Assembly (NCBI GenBank): GCA_017619585.1
Contig: JAFZSA010000028.1
Location: 62,001-126,000 of the forward strand
DNA: 64,000 nucleotides
Direction of reading: 5' to 3'
From: Bacteroidaceae bacterium
GTDB taxonomy: Bacteria; Bacteroidota; Bacteroidia; Bacteroidales; Bacteroidaceae
In this document: positions 1-10,097 of the stretch, one piece after another
Position numbering within the stretch: position 1 is the first letter of the stretch
Layout: every line of letters begins with the position of its first letter
Translations under genes and position numbers: made by a program
Notes under the pieces: generated by a model
What the model saw: the letters and a program-made list of their open reading frames with translations, nothing else
What the model was told of the DNA's origin: nothing
The model's database searches: none

Positions 1-6
1 CCAAAA

Positions 7-936
7 ATGACAAACGAGGTTTATCATATTCCTGTTCTGTTGAAAGAAACAGTGGACGGGCTTAACATCAAGCCCGACGGGACTTATATTGACCTAACTT
101 TCGGAGGGGGCGGACACAGCAGAGAGATATTAAACCGGTTGGGCAAAGACGGTCATCTATACAGTTTCGACCAAGACCTTGACGCGCAGAAGAATGCACT
201 GCCCCTGGAAGAGAAATATGGCAAGAAATTCACTTTTGTAAGAAGCAATTTCCGATTCTTGAAAAACTGGATGCAATATTATGGCGTTGAACAAATAGAC
301 GGCATTCTAGCTGACTTAGGCGTAAGCAGCCATCATCTGGACGAAGGAGAAAGAGGATTCAGCTTCCGTTACGAAGCCAAGCTGGACATGAGAATGAACC
401 AGACAGCCAACCTGAAAGCAAGCGATATCCTGAAGAATTATTCCGAGGAGCAATTGGCTGACGTCTTCTACCTATACGGAGAACTGAAGAACAGCAGAAA
501 ACTGGCATCTGTTATTGCGAAAGCCAGAGCCACCAAAGAAATGGAGACCACAGGACAGTTGGCAGAAATCCTTAAACCACTTCTTGGCTATGATCGTGAG
601 AAGAAAGACTTGGCTCGTGTCTTCCAAGCGTTAAGAATAGAAGTAAACGGAGAAATGACAGCTTTACGTCAAATGCTTACCTCGGCCGTAGAAATTCTAA
701 GCCCAGGTGGCAGACTATCTATCCTGACATATCACTCGCTGGAAGACAGAATGGTAAAAAACATTATCAAGACAGGAAATATCGAAGGAAAAATAGAAAC
801 CGACCTCTTCGGACAAAGTAAGTCACCATTAAAGGCTATTAACAGAAGCGTGATTACGGCATCACCCGAGGAAATACAGGCAAACCCCCGCAGTCGTTCT
901 GCAAAACTTAGGATTGGAGAAAAATGGCAGAGATGA
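7..936 (+). CDS. rsmH: 16S rRNA (cytosine1402-N4)-methyltransferase RsmH (MraW)
   Basis: SAM-dependent methyltransferase that modifies C1402 in the decoding centre of 16S rRNA. Seen in the 309-residue protein: the N-terminal HIPVLL motif (residues 7-12), the SAM-binding FGGGGHS (32-38), LADLGVSSHHLD near 101, RVFQALRIEVNGE near 205 and the late LTYHSLEDR motif. Length is normal for the family. It opens the visible part of the division cluster; mraZ, its usual upstream partner, would lie outside the window. The last 13 bases overlap the next gene, which suggests translational coupling. Confidence 0.97.
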   Translation: MTNEVYHIPVLLKETVDGLNIKPDGTYIDLTFGGGGHSREILNRLGKDGHLYSFDQDLDAQKNALPLEEKYGKKFTFVRSNFRFLKNWMQYYGVEQIDGILADLGVSSHHLDEGERGFSFRYEAKLDMRMNQTANLKASDILKNYSEEQLADVFYLYGELKNSRKLASVIAKARATKEMETTGQLAEILKPLLGYDREKKDLARVFQALRIEVNGEMTALRQMLTSAVEILSPGGRLSILTYHSLEDRMVKNIIKTGNIEGKIETDLFGQSKSPLKAINRSVITASPEEIQANPRSRSAKLRIGEKWQR

Positions 937-1379
937 AAGATAACAAACAAGAAGAACTCGAGAAGCAAGAAGCCGTCGTACCCGAAGAGCAGGAGCAAAG
1001 CAGCAAAAGCAAAATTCTGAACGCTCTGGTTAACGAAGAGGATGACAGCGAGAAGAAAGACCTCGAACACCTGAAAGATGTTCTGCAAGCACTGAGCATC
1101 AACGGATTGTGGTTCAGGAAGCAATTAGGCGTCCTGGCATTGATTCTTTTTGGTATCATCATCTATATTTCCAACCGCTATCAGGCTCAAAGTGAGATGA
1201 TTGAGGAGGACAAACTGCACAAGGACCTACAAGACTGGAAATACAGAAGTATGACCAGAAACAGCGAATTGACATTCCGCTGCCGCCAAAGCCAACTAGA
1301 AGAACAGATGAAAGCTATGGGAGACAGTACCCTATGCTCCAGCAACGAACCTGTCTATGAACTCACAAATAACGATTAA
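924..1379 (+). CDS. FtsL-like division protein (Bacteroidota type)
   Basis: Small bitopic membrane protein at the ftsL position of the cluster. The 151-residue product has a long acidic, lysine/glutamate-rich cytoplasmic N-terminus (1-62), one membrane helix (about 67-82) and a periplasmic part (83-151) that could form a coiled coil, as expected for a divisome FtsL that pairs with FtsB and binds FtsQ. Sequence similarity to classical FtsL is not visible by eye, so the call rests on topology and on the place between rsmH and ftsI. The start ATG overlaps the end of rsmH and has GGAGA just upstream. Confidence 0.8.
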   Translation: MAEMKDNKQEELEKQEAVVPEEQEQSSKSKILNALVNEEDDSEKKDLEHLKDVLQALSINGLWFRKQLGVLALILFGIIIYISNRYQAQSEMIEEDKLHKDLQDWKYRSMTRNSELTFRCRQSQLEEQMKAMGDSTLCSSNEPVYELTNND

Positions 1380-1387
1380 CTGAACGA

Positions 1388-3520
1388 ATGAAGTCAAACA
1401 ACGATAGCTCAATAGGACGTTTCAGGATCATTCTTGCAATGATTGCGATATTTGCCGTATACATCCTTGGTACGGCCCTTCAAACTATGCTCCCTCCACA
1501 GAGCAACTATTGGGAACAGGTGGACAAGCGATTCACCACGGAAAACATATCCATCCCCGCTAACAGAGGTAATATTCTGTCAGCTGACGGACAAGTACTT
1601 TCCGGCTCTATACCTGTTTATCGTTTGTACATGGACTTCAAAGTCTGCGACCCCGATTCTGTAAGCCAGAAGAAAATAGAACAATGGAGAGACTCCGCCT
1701 TCGCAGCAGATGTGGACAGCATCTCTGTAGGACTGGCAAAGATATTCCAGACACATGATGCAGCCTGGTTCCGAAACCACCTGCTAAAAGGAAAGCAAAG
1801 AGGCAGATTCGCATGGAACATCTGTCCCGGAAAACTTGTCACATACATCCAGTACAAGGAATGCAAGAAACTGCCAATGCTCAAGGAACCTACCAACAAA
1901 AGCGGATTCCACGCAGAAGAGATTATGCAGCGAAAGAAACCATACGGCATGTTAGCTTCCAGAACTTTAGGTGACTTATATGCCGATTCAAGTGCTCTTG
2001 CAAAATGCGGACTTGAATTGAGTTTCGATAGCATCCTGCGAGGAAAGCCAGGTACATCACATACCACAAAAGTTCTTAACAAGCGTATCAGATTTGTGGA
2101 CATGGCACCAGAAAACGGAAACGACTTGTTAACGACACTTGACATCAACATACAGGATATGGCAGACCGCGCCCTGCGCAATAAGCTGAAAGAGGTAAAC
2201 GGCGAGATTGGCATGGCTGTAGTAATGGAAGTAAAGACAGGAGACGTAAAAGCCATCGTAAACCTGACAAGAATGTCTGACGGAGAGTATTACGAATGTA
2301 AGAATAACGCGGTGAGTGATTTGATGGAACCCGGTTCCACCTTCAAGACAGCCAGCATCATGGTAGCTTTAGACGATGGTAAAATAAATAAGAACACGCG
2401 CGTGGAAACTGGTAGTGGAATCTATCAGATGCACGGACGATTCATGAAAGACCACAACTGGCGTAAAGGAGGATATGGTAATCTCTCTGTTACCGAGGTG
2501 CTGATGTACAGTTCAAACATCGGTGTCAGCAGGCTGATAGACGAAGCATACAAGGACGACCCTGACAGATATGTACGCGGACTCAACAAATTAGGCGTGG
2601 GACTTCCGCTGAACCTTCCATTTGTAGGAAAAGGAGAACCACGTGTCCGTCACCCCAAGAAGCAAGGTCGTTTCTGGCTAAATTGGAGCAACACAGCCCT
2701 CCCCTGGATGAGTATCGGATATGAGACCATGTTGCCACCGATAGCAACACTTGCCTTCTACAATGGTATTGCCAACGGAGGAAAAATGGTGAAGCCAAGA
2801 TTCGTCAAAGCTGAGCTGAAAGACGGGCAAGTAGTTCGTGAATTCCCCACAGAGGTCATCAAGGAAAGTATGTGCAAGCCAAGCACATTAGCAGATATTC
2901 AGGAGATCCTGGAAAAGGTTGTAAGCGAAGGATTAGGAAAGAAAGCAGGTAATAACGGCAAATACTTCAAGGTAAGCGGAAAAACAGGAACAGCCCAGAT
3001 TGCATCAGCCGGTGGAGGTGGATACCATAGCGGCACTACTAGATACATGGTCAGCTTCTGTGGATACTTCCCCAGCGAAGCCCCCAAATACAGTTGCATC
3101 GTATGCATTGTTAAAACCGGTTTACCCGCCTCTGGCGGCGGCCAGTGCGGTCCTGTTTTCAGCGAAATCTCACAGTATATCATGTCGAAAGGTAATAGTC
3201 ATGATGCCAAAGAGGTCAGCGACTCCAACTCTGTGTATATACCATCATCTGTACGAGGACAAGAAAAGAAATCAAACTGTATAATGGAGGAATTGGGCAT
3301 ACGAGCAACACTTGAAGCCCAAACCGACTCCATTCCCGAAAATAAGGTTCCCAACGTCATAGGTATGGGAGCAAGAGATGCTGTTTATGAGCTTCAGAAA
3401 CGAGGTCTGAAAGTACGACTCATTGGCAAAGGCCGTGTAAAGAGTCAGAACATAGCAGCAGGAAATATCGCAGGAAAAGGACAGACTATAACAATACAAT
3501 TGGAACAAATCTCAAAATAA
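1388..3520 (+). CDS. ftsI: Division transpeptidase (FtsI/PBP3 class) with C-terminal PASTA domain
   Basis: Class B penicillin-binding protein that cross-links septal peptidoglycan. In the 710-residue protein there is an N-terminal membrane helix (about 12-31), a PBP dimer domain, and a transpeptidase domain with all three active-site motifs: STFK (317-320, nucleophile S317), SSN (375-377) and KTG (532-534). Residues about 650-708 read as one PASTA repeat (starts [13 protein letters not shown]), a domain often seen in Bacteroidota and Gram-positive FtsI-type proteins but not in E. coli FtsI. It starts 8 nt after the ftsL-like gene. Confidence 0.95.
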   Translation: MKSNNDSSIGRFRIILAMIAIFAVYILGTALQTMLPPQSNYWEQVDKRFTTENISIPANRGNILSADGQVLSGSIPVYRLYMDFKVCDPDSVSQKKIEQWRDSAFAADVDSISVGLAKIFQTHDAAWFRNHLLKGKQRGRFAWNICPGKLVTYIQYKECKKLPMLKEPTNKSGFHAEEIMQRKKPYGMLASRTLGDLYADSSALAKCGLELSFDSILRGKPGTSHTTKVLNKRIRFVDMAPENGNDLLTTLDINIQDMADRALRNKLKEVNGEIGMAVVMEVKTGDVKAIVNLTRMSDGEYYECKNNAVSDLMEPGSTFKTASIMVALDDGKINKNTRVETGSGIYQMHGRFMKDHNWRKGGYGNLSVTEVLMYSSNIGVSRLIDEAYKDDPDRYVRGLNKLGVGLPLNLPFVGKGEPRVRHPKKQGRFWLNWSNTALPWMSIGYETMLPPIATLAFYNGIANGGKMVKPRFVKAELKDGQVVREFPTEVIKESMCKPSTLADIQEILEKVVSEGLGKKAGNNGKYFKVSGKTGTAQIASAGGGGYHSGTTRYMVSFCGYFPSEAPKYSCIVCIVKTGLPASGGGQCGPVFSEISQYIMSKGNSHDAKEVSDSNSVYIPSSVRGQEKKSNCIMEELGIRATLEAQTDSIPENKVPNVIGMGARDAVYELQKRGLKVRLIGKGRVKSQNIAAGNIAGKGQTITIQLEQISK

Positions 3521-3531
3521 AACATACAATT

Positions 3532-4995
3532 ATGAAATTAGCTCAATTAATAAATGTATGCCGTCCTATAAAGATTGTAGGAGACACGGAAATTGAAATA
3601 ACTGGGATTGAGATAGACTCACGCTTGATAAAAAGCGGCAATATATTCGTTGCTATGCGCGGAACGCAGGTTGACGGACACGCATACATTGCCAAAGCCA
3701 TTGAATTAGGGGCAAAAGCTATTGTATGCGAAGAGTTACCCGCCAACATACAAGACGGGGTAACCTATATACAATACGAGAAGACTGAAGAGATAGTAGG
3801 ATCTTTGGCAACCACCTTCTTTGGCAACCCGACCAGCAAGATGAAACTGATTGGCGTAACAGGTACCAACGGAAAGACTACTATCGCTACCGTATTATAT
3901 AATATGTTTAGGCGCATGGGATTCAAATGCGGACTGTGCAGTACCGTATGCAACTATATTGACGGGAAGGCTGTACCTACAGAATGTACCACCCCTGACC
4001 CTATCACATTAAACCGTTTGTTGGGTCAAATGGCCGACGAAGGATGTGAATACGCATTCATGGAGGTCAGCAGTCATAGCGTCACTCAGAAAAGAATTGG
4101 CGGACTGACTTTTGCCGGAGGCATATTCACTAACCTGACCCGTGATCATCTTGACTACCACAAGACATTCGAGAACTATAGAGATGCCAAGAAGGCATTC
4201 TTTGATGCATTACCAAAAGGGGCTTTTGCCATCACTAACGCCGACGACAAGAACGGCTCAGTAATGGTTCAAAACACTAAGGCAAAAGTCAAGACATACT
4301 CTACACGCACTGCAGCTGACTTCAAAGCCAAAATTCTGGAAGAAAGTTTCGAGGGTATGAATCTAGAGATTAACGGGAAAGAAGTCTGCGTACAGTTTGT
4401 GGGACGCTTTAATGTAAGCAACTTGCTTGCCATCTACGGAGCGGCTATCATGATGGGCGTAGAACCACAAGAAGCATTGATACACCTTAGCGCCATGAAA
4501 CCTGTGAATGGAAGATTTGAGGCCATTCGCTCTCAAAACGGTATTACTGCCATTGTTGACTATGCGCATACCCCAGATGCACTGAAGAATGTATTGGATA
4601 CCATCAACGAGGTTCTGAAACATCGCGGTCAGTGCTGGACCGTTTGTGGAGCCGGCGGCAACAGAGATAAAGGCAAGCGCCCTTTGATGGCACAGGAAGC
4701 TGTCAAGAACAGCGACCGTGTTATCATCACGAGTGACAACCCAAGATTCGAAGACCCTCAGGAAATAATCAACGACATGCTGGCCGGCCTAACAGACAAG
4801 CAACGCCAAAAAGTGCTTAGTATAGTTGATCGCCGCGAGGCCATCCGCACGGCATGCATGATGGCACAGCCAGGAGACGTAATTTTGGTGGCAGGGAAAG
4901 GACATGAGGACTACCAGATTGTACAAGGCGTAAAGCACCACTTTGACGATCACGAGATTATACAAGAAGCCTTTGGCTTAATTCATAATTCATAA
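3532..4995 (+). CDS. murE: UDP-N-acetylmuramoyl-tripeptide synthetase MurE (meso-DAP type)
   Basis: Cytoplasmic ATP-dependent Mur ligase adding the third amino acid to UDP-MurNAc-L-Ala-D-Glu. The P-loop GTNGKTT is at 111-117, the central-domain HLDYH at about 206-210 and the C-terminal domain holds DNPR at 402-405. DNPR is the motif associated with meso-diaminopimelate rather than lysine as the substrate, so the wall is predicted to be DAP-type. 487 residues is the normal length. It lies 11 nt after ftsI. Confidence 0.97.
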   Translation: MKLAQLINVCRPIKIVGDTEIEITGIEIDSRLIKSGNIFVAMRGTQVDGHAYIAKAIELGAKAIVCEELPANIQDGVTYIQYEKTEEIVGSLATTFFGNPTSKMKLIGVTGTNGKTTIATVLYNMFRRMGFKCGLCSTVCNYIDGKAVPTECTTPDPITLNRLLGQMADEGCEYAFMEVSSHSVTQKRIGGLTFAGGIFTNLTRDHLDYHKTFENYRDAKKAFFDALPKGAFAITNADDKNGSVMVQNTKAKVKTYSTRTAADFKAKILEESFEGMNLEINGKEVCVQFVGRFNVSNLLAIYGAAIMMGVEPQEALIHLSAMKPVNGRFEAIRSQNGITAIVDYAHTPDALKNVLDTINEVLKHRGQCWTVCGAGGNRDKGKRPLMAQEAVKNSDRVIITSDNPRFEDPQEIINDMLAGLTDKQRQKVLSIVDRREAIRTACMMAQPGDVILVAGKGHEDYQIVQGVKHHFDDHEIIQEAFGLIHNS

Positions 4996-5066
4996 TGCAC
5001 AATTCACAATTGAAATAAAAAATATTATGGATTATGGGTTATAATTATGAATTAACAATTATGAAT
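4983..5066. repeat. AT-rich short tandem repeats between murE and mraY
   Basis: The 81-nt gap between murE and mraY, plus the last bases of murE, is made of near-identical 7-9 nt units such as ATTCATAATTCATAAT, then ACAATTCACAATTG, and after a short stretch AATTATGAATTAACAATT. It belongs to the same class of short tandem repeat seen at 57328-57359 and at many other places in the window. No promoter was recognised here. Confidence 0.8.
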
Positions 5067-5076
5067 TAAAGAAAAT

Positions 5077-6342
5077 ATGTTATATTACCTGTTCAGATAT
5101 TTAGGTGAATTTGGAGTGCCTGGCGCACACGTGTGGTCGTACATTTCATTCCGTGCAATTCTAACACTGGTACTCTCACTAATCATATCAGTGTGGTTTG
5201 GCGAGTATTTCATCAAATGGATGAAACGACATGGAATCAAAGAAGCACAACGCAGTGCAAGTATAGACCCATATGGTGTGGAGAAGAAGGGAGTTCCCAC
5301 CATGGGAGGCATCATCATCATCATTGCCACAGTAATACCTTGTTTATTATTAGGCAGACTACGTAACATATATATGCTGCTGATGATTCTAACAACCCTA
5401 TGGTTAGGAGCCATCGGATTTGCCGACGACTACATCAAGATGAAAATCTCAAAGGACGGCCTACGTCCATTACACAAACTAATAGGACAAGCCCTATTGG
5501 GACTTATCATCGGCCTGACTCTATGGCAAAGTCCTGATGCTGTTGTGCGCGAAAATGTTACTGCAGAGCTTCAGAATAACACAGAAGAGATAACATATAA
5601 AAATAAAGCAGAAAAGAGTACCATTACAACCATACCCTTTGTAAAGAACAACAACCTGCGATATAGCGATATCTTTGGTTTCCTAGGCAAATACCGCACT
5701 GCTGCAGGATGGATATTCTTTGTCTTCATGACCACCTTTGTGGTAATGGCCGTAAGCAATGGCTGTAACCTAAACGACGGAATGGACGGTATGTGTGCAG
5801 GAAACTCGGCAATCATTGGTGTGGCCCTTGCCATACTGGCATACGTTAGCAGCCACATTGTGATGGCAGGCTACCTGAACATCATGTTTATCCCAGGCAG
5901 CGAGGAGATGGTAATTTTCTTGCTGGCGTTTGTGGGAGCTTTGGTTGGTTTCCTATGGTACAATGCATATCCAGCCCAAATATTCATGGGCGACACGGGC
6001 AGTTTGGCTATTGGAGGCATCATTGCCGTTGCAGCAATCATAATACACAAGGAATTACTCATCCCCATTCTTTGCTTCATATTCTTCATGGAAAGTGTCA
6101 GCGTTTTACTTCAGACCGAATATGCAAGAATGGGAAACAAAAGAGGAAAGAAATGGCGTGTCTTCAAAAGAGCGCCCATACATGATACCTTCAGAGTTGC
6201 ACCGGGTCAGCTGCCAGCTGACTTCAAAGTGCTCATCAACTGGCCCAAAGGATGTTGGTTAGAATCGAAAATAACCGTACGATTCTGGATTATAACCATC
6301 ATACTTGCATCACTTGCTATAGTGACGCTGAAGATTAGATAA
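5077..6342 (+). CDS. mraY: Phospho-N-acetylmuramoyl-pentapeptide transferase MraY
   Basis: Integral membrane enzyme making lipid I from UDP-MurNAc-pentapeptide and undecaprenyl phosphate. Motifs seen: GVPTMGG (72-78), FADDYIK (115-121), NLNDGMDG (231-238), MGDTGSLA (304-311) and RAPIHD near 365-370. About ten hydrophobic segments are visible. At 421 residues it is roughly 60 longer than E. coli MraY; the extra sequence is a polar insertion at about 155-205 between membrane segments, which I recall as usual in Bacteroidota. Confidence 0.96.
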   Translation: MLYYLFRYLGEFGVPGAHVWSYISFRAILTLVLSLIISVWFGEYFIKWMKRHGIKEAQRSASIDPYGVEKKGVPTMGGIIIIIATVIPCLLLGRLRNIYMLLMILTTLWLGAIGFADDYIKMKISKDGLRPLHKLIGQALLGLIIGLTLWQSPDAVVRENVTAELQNNTEEITYKNKAEKSTITTIPFVKNNNLRYSDIFGFLGKYRTAAGWIFFVFMTTFVVMAVSNGCNLNDGMDGMCAGNSAIIGVALAILAYVSSHIVMAGYLNIMFIPGSEEMVIFLLAFVGALVGFLWYNAYPAQIFMGDTGSLAIGGIIAVAAIIIHKELLIPILCFIFFMESVSVLLQTEYARMGNKRGKKWRVFKRAPIHDTFRVAPGQLPADFKVLINWPKGCWLESKITVRFWIITIILASLAIVTLKIR

Positions 6343-6375
6343 AAGAAGAAAAAAGACAAAAGAAATAAAGGGAAG

Positions 6376-7713
6376 ATGAAAGACAGAATAGTTGTTTTAG
6401 GTGCAGCAGAAAGCGGAGTAGGCGCAGCAGTCCTAGCGCTAAAGAAAGGCTTTGAAGTCTTTGTAAGCGACATGGGAATCATTAAGCCAGAGTACAAGAG
6501 TATTCTGGATGAGCATGCTATTGAATGGGAAGAAGGACATCATACAGAGGAGAAAATCCTAAATGCCAAGGAAATTATAAAAAGTCCCGGCATTCCTGAA
6601 AACGCGCCTATGATTCTTAAGGCCAAGGCGGCTAACATACCCATTATAAACGAGATTGAGTTTGCAGGACGCTACACAAAGGCTAAAATGATCTGTATTA
6701 CGGGCTCTAACGGAAAGACCACTACAACAAGCCTCATCTACCACATCTTCAAAGATGCAGGATATAACGTAGGACTGGCAGGAAACATTGGAAGAAGTCT
6801 GGCGCTCCAAATTGCAGAAGGAAAAGACTATGATTACTATATCATAGAGCTAAGCAGTTTCCAGCTTGACAATATGTACAAGTTCCGCGCCAACATTGCC
6901 GTTCTACTGAACATTACGCCCGATCATCTGGACAGATACAACAACAGCATGCAGGAATACACAGATGCCAAGATGCGTATCCTGCAAAACCAGACAGAAG
7001 ATGACGCCTTTGTATATTGGGCAGACGACCCAATTATTGCCAAGGAACTGAAGAAATACGGCATTAAATCCCAACTATGTCCTTTCAGCATTCTAAAGAA
7101 GAACGGTATGATAGGATATATCAGCGATGGCGAATATGTCATTGAGCGCCCCACCCCATTCAATATGGAGCAAGAGAGTCTAAGTCTGAGAGGAAAGCAT
7201 AATATGTACAACAGCCTGGCTGCTGGTATTGCTGCACATCTGAGCGGAATCAAAGACGAAACACTTAAGAAAAGCCTTGGCGACTTTGAGGGTGTAGAAC
7301 ACAGACTCGAGAAAGTTGCACGTGTAGGCGGTGTACAATATATCAATGACTCTAAGGCCACAAATGTAGATGCCTGTTGGTATGCATTGGAAAGTATGAC
7401 AACGCCTACCATTCTTATAATTGGAGGAAAAGACAAGGGAAACGACTATAATGCGATAAAGGATCTGGTAAAATCCAAATGTGCCGGCCTTGTGTTCCTA
7501 GGAGCCGACAACACAAAACTGCATAATTTCTTTGACGGAATGGGAATCCCCATTGCCGACACACATAGCATGAAAGAATGTGTAGCAGAATGTGTAAAAA
7601 TGGCCAAACCCGGCTACACCGTTTTGCTAAGTCCGTGCTGCGCCAGCTTCGACCTCTTCAAGAATATGGAAGACCGAGGCGAGCAATTCAAGGAATTAGT
7701 TCGGGCATTATAA
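6376..7713 (+). CDS. murD: UDP-N-acetylmuramoyl-L-alanine:D-glutamate ligase MurD
   Basis: Cytoplasmic Mur ligase adding D-glutamate to UDP-MurNAc-L-Ala. Seen: an N-terminal Rossmann start VLGAAESGVGAA (7-18), SPGIPE (70-75), the P-loop GSNGKTTT (110-117), TPDHLDRY in the central domain, a VEHRLE segment and INDSKATN in the C-terminal domain. 445 residues is normal. It follows mraY by 33 nt of purine-rich sequence. Confidence 0.96.
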   Translation: MKDRIVVLGAAESGVGAAVLALKKGFEVFVSDMGIIKPEYKSILDEHAIEWEEGHHTEEKILNAKEIIKSPGIPENAPMILKAKAANIPIINEIEFAGRYTKAKMICITGSNGKTTTTSLIYHIFKDAGYNVGLAGNIGRSLALQIAEGKDYDYYIIELSSFQLDNMYKFRANIAVLLNITPDHLDRYNNSMQEYTDAKMRILQNQTEDDAFVYWADDPIIAKELKKYGIKSQLCPFSILKKNGMIGYISDGEYVIERPTPFNMEQESLSLRGKHNMYNSLAAGIAAHLSGIKDETLKKSLGDFEGVEHRLEKVARVGGVQYINDSKATNVDACWYALESMTTPTILIIGGKDKGNDYNAIKDLVKSKCAGLVFLGADNTKLHNFFDGMGIPIADTHSMKECVAECVKMAKPGYTVLLSPCCASFDLFKNMEDRGEQFKELVRAL

Positions 7714-7775
7714 TGCAATAAGAGAGAAAAGGCAATTTATCAAACAGATAATATTAAAACGAGTAAAGAGACCAC

Positions 7776-8969
7776 ATGACACTGGGTAATCTGAAAGAAA
7801 AAAGTTGGCTGCAAGGCGACATGGTAATATGGATGGTGTTCCTGTTCCTTTGCATGATATCCGTGATAGAAGTTTATAGTGCAACAAGTACTATGACCTA
7901 CTCAAGCGGGCACTATTGGGATCCTGTATTGCGCCATAGTGCATTCCTTGCCATAGGCATCGTCTTTGCATGGATTATAACCCAGATTTCATGTAATTGG
8001 TTCAAACTTGGCTCACTTGTGATATTAGCTATATCCATCCTATTGCTAATAGTTGTATTGTTTACCACCAAAATCAATGGCGGTGCCAGATGGCTTGAGA
8101 TAGGAAGGATCTCCTTCCAACCATCCGAATTGGCAAAGATGGGATTGATTGGCTTTACTGCATTTGTTCTCTCAACATCAAGGGATGAGAAGGGAGCCTC
8201 CAAGATTGGCACAAAATGGGTACTCGGTGTAACCGGATTTGTATTGCTTCTTATTGCTACTGAGAATCTATCCACAGCAGGCATCATAGGCATAACCATC
8301 TTAGGCATTCTCTTTTACGCTCAAGCGCCCAAGAAATATCTGGCTATAATCGTGGGCCTAATAATTACAGGTGCTGTGATAGGAGCAACAACGGTTTATT
8401 CTCTGTCGAAATCCGACGAGATGATGGAGAAGATGGCACAAGGACCTCTTCATAGAATTCCAACCTGGGTTCATCGTCTTACTACGGATAACGAGATTCC
8501 GGAAGACCCAAAGGACTATCCTTTAACAGAGAATGTTCAGATTACACATGCCAATATTGCCATTGGTACATGCGGAATCATAGGGAAAGGACCTGGCAAT
8601 TCTGTACAACGCGATTACCTGCCACAGGCATATTCCGACTTCATCTATGCAATCATCATAGAAGAGATGGGAGTCTTTGGCCTATTTGGTGTAATGTTTC
8701 TATATCTGCTATTGATGTGGCAGTCCATGAAGATTGCAAGCAGATGCAAATCCAGATTCCCATCATATCTGGTAATGGGACTATCCCTAATGATAGTGAT
8801 ACAGGCAATGGTTAATATGGCTGTCGCAACTGGCGCATTCCCCGTAACAGGACAGCCACTACCCCTGATAAGTCGAGGTGGAACCAGCACATTTGTGAAT
8901 TGTGCATACTTTGGTATGATTCTTAGTGTAAGCAGAACAGCGAAGAAGAAAGAAGAGCATTCTATATAA
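7776..8969 (+). CDS. ftsW: Septal peptidoglycan polymerase FtsW (SEDS family)
   Basis: Multi-span membrane glycosyltransferase that polymerises lipid II at the septum together with the class B PBP encoded upstream. About ten hydrophobic helices are visible. SEDS hallmarks are present: ARWLEIGRISFQPSELAK near residue 105-122, and near the C-terminus GAFPVTGQPLPLISRGGTS. The late extracellular loop holds GPGNSVQRDYLPQAYSDFI. 397 residues is normal. A 62-nt gap separates it from murD; no promoter was recognised there. Confidence 0.95.
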   Translation: MTLGNLKEKSWLQGDMVIWMVFLFLCMISVIEVYSATSTMTYSSGHYWDPVLRHSAFLAIGIVFAWIITQISCNWFKLGSLVILAISILLLIVVLFTTKINGGARWLEIGRISFQPSELAKMGLIGFTAFVLSTSRDEKGASKIGTKWVLGVTGFVLLLIATENLSTAGIIGITILGILFYAQAPKKYLAIIVGLIITGAVIGATTVYSLSKSDEMMEKMAQGPLHRIPTWVHRLTTDNEIPEDPKDYPLTENVQITHANIAIGTCGIIGKGPGNSVQRDYLPQAYSDFIYAIIIEEMGVFGLFGVMFLYLLLMWQSMKIASRCKSRFPSYLVMGLSLMIVIQAMVNMAVATGAFPVTGQPLPLISRGGTSTFVNCAYFGMILSVSRTAKKKEEHSI

Positions 8970-8982
8970 TATAATAAGGTAT

Positions 8983-10092
8983 ATGGAAAATTTGAAAGTC
9001 ATAATAAGCGGAGGAGGAACAGGAGGACACATATTCCCGGCTGTAAGCATTGCAAATGCACTGAAAGAACTTTGTCCCAATGCGGAGATACTTTTTGTTG
9101 GTGCAGAAGGAAGAATGGAGATGCAAAAGGTTCCTGCTGCCGGATACAAAATAGTAGGATTGCCCGTCAGAGGATTATTACGTCCTCTCTGGAAACCTGC
9201 CAACATAGGCGTTCTGTTGGATTTCCTGCGCAGCAAAAAGGCTATCAAGGAAACCATACGTCAGTTTAAGCCACAAGTCGCAGTAGGCGTTGGCGGCTAT
9301 GCTAGTTCTGCCACATTGAATGCTGCATACGAATTAGGTATCCCCTGCCTGATTCAGGAACAGAACAGCTTTGCAGGACTGACCAACAAGACACTGGCCA
9401 AGAAAGCCAGCAAGATATGCGTTGCCTACGAGGGAATGGAACGTTTCTTCCCCCAAGAGAAAATATTACTCACAGGAAATCCTGTCCGACAGAATCTGGT
9501 AAACAACAACATAACAAAAGAAGAGGCGGCAAGTGCCTTCAATCTAAAGCCCAATATTCCTACCATACTACTTGTTGGAGGAAGTCTTGGTGCCAAGACA
9601 TTGAACGAGAGCGTTATGCAAAATATTAACATGATTGGTCAAGCGCCCATTCAGTTTATCTGGCAAACTGGAGGATATTACAAAGAGTCCATAGCCAACG
9701 AGCTCAAAGGGAAGGACATTCCCAGTAATCTTTACATAACAGATTTTATTGCTCATATGGATATGGCATACAAACTAGCAGACCTTGTGATAAGCAGGGC
9801 TGGAGCCAGCAGCATTAGCGAACTTTGCCTGTTGGGGAAACCCAGCATACTGGTGCCAAGTCCAAACGTTGCCGAAGACCATCAGACACATAACGCTATG
9901 GCACTGGTCAACAAGCAGGCTGCATTATACGTCAAAGATGCCAATGCAGTAACAGAGCTTATCCCACAAGCACTTAAAACTGTTATGGACAAAGAGCAGT
10001 TGAAAACATTGGGAGAAAATGCTTATAAAATGGCATTCAAAGATTCTGCACGTGTTATTGCAGAAGAGGTTTTGAAACTAATAAAGGAATAA
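8983..10092 (+). CDS. murG: UDP-GlcNAc:lipid I GlcNAc transferase MurG
   Basis: Peripheral membrane GT28 glycosyltransferase converting lipid I to lipid II. The N-terminal glycine-rich motif SGGGTGGHIFPA is at 9-20. The C-terminal UDP-GlcNAc site shows GGSLGAKTLN and RAGASSISEL, followed by PSPNVAEDHQTHNA. 369 residues is normal. It starts 13 nt after ftsW. Confidence 0.96.
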   Translation: MENLKVIISGGGTGGHIFPAVSIANALKELCPNAEILFVGAEGRMEMQKVPAAGYKIVGLPVRGLLRPLWKPANIGVLLDFLRSKKAIKETIRQFKPQVAVGVGGYASSATLNAAYELGIPCLIQEQNSFAGLTNKTLAKKASKICVAYEGMERFFPQEKILLTGNPVRQNLVNNNITKEEAASAFNLKPNIPTILLVGGSLGAKTLNESVMQNINMIGQAPIQFIWQTGGYYKESIANELKGKDIPSNLYITDFIAHMDMAYKLADLVISRAGASSISELCLLGKPSILVPSPNVAEDHQTHNAMALVNKQAALYVKDANAVTELIPQALKTVMDKEQLKTLGENAYKMAFKDSARVIAEEVLKLIKE

Positions 10093-10097
10093 AAGAT

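Noticed and set aside
1618..2256. 212-residue open frame opposite the PBP gene
   Set aside because: Shadow; no recognisable domain and no start context.
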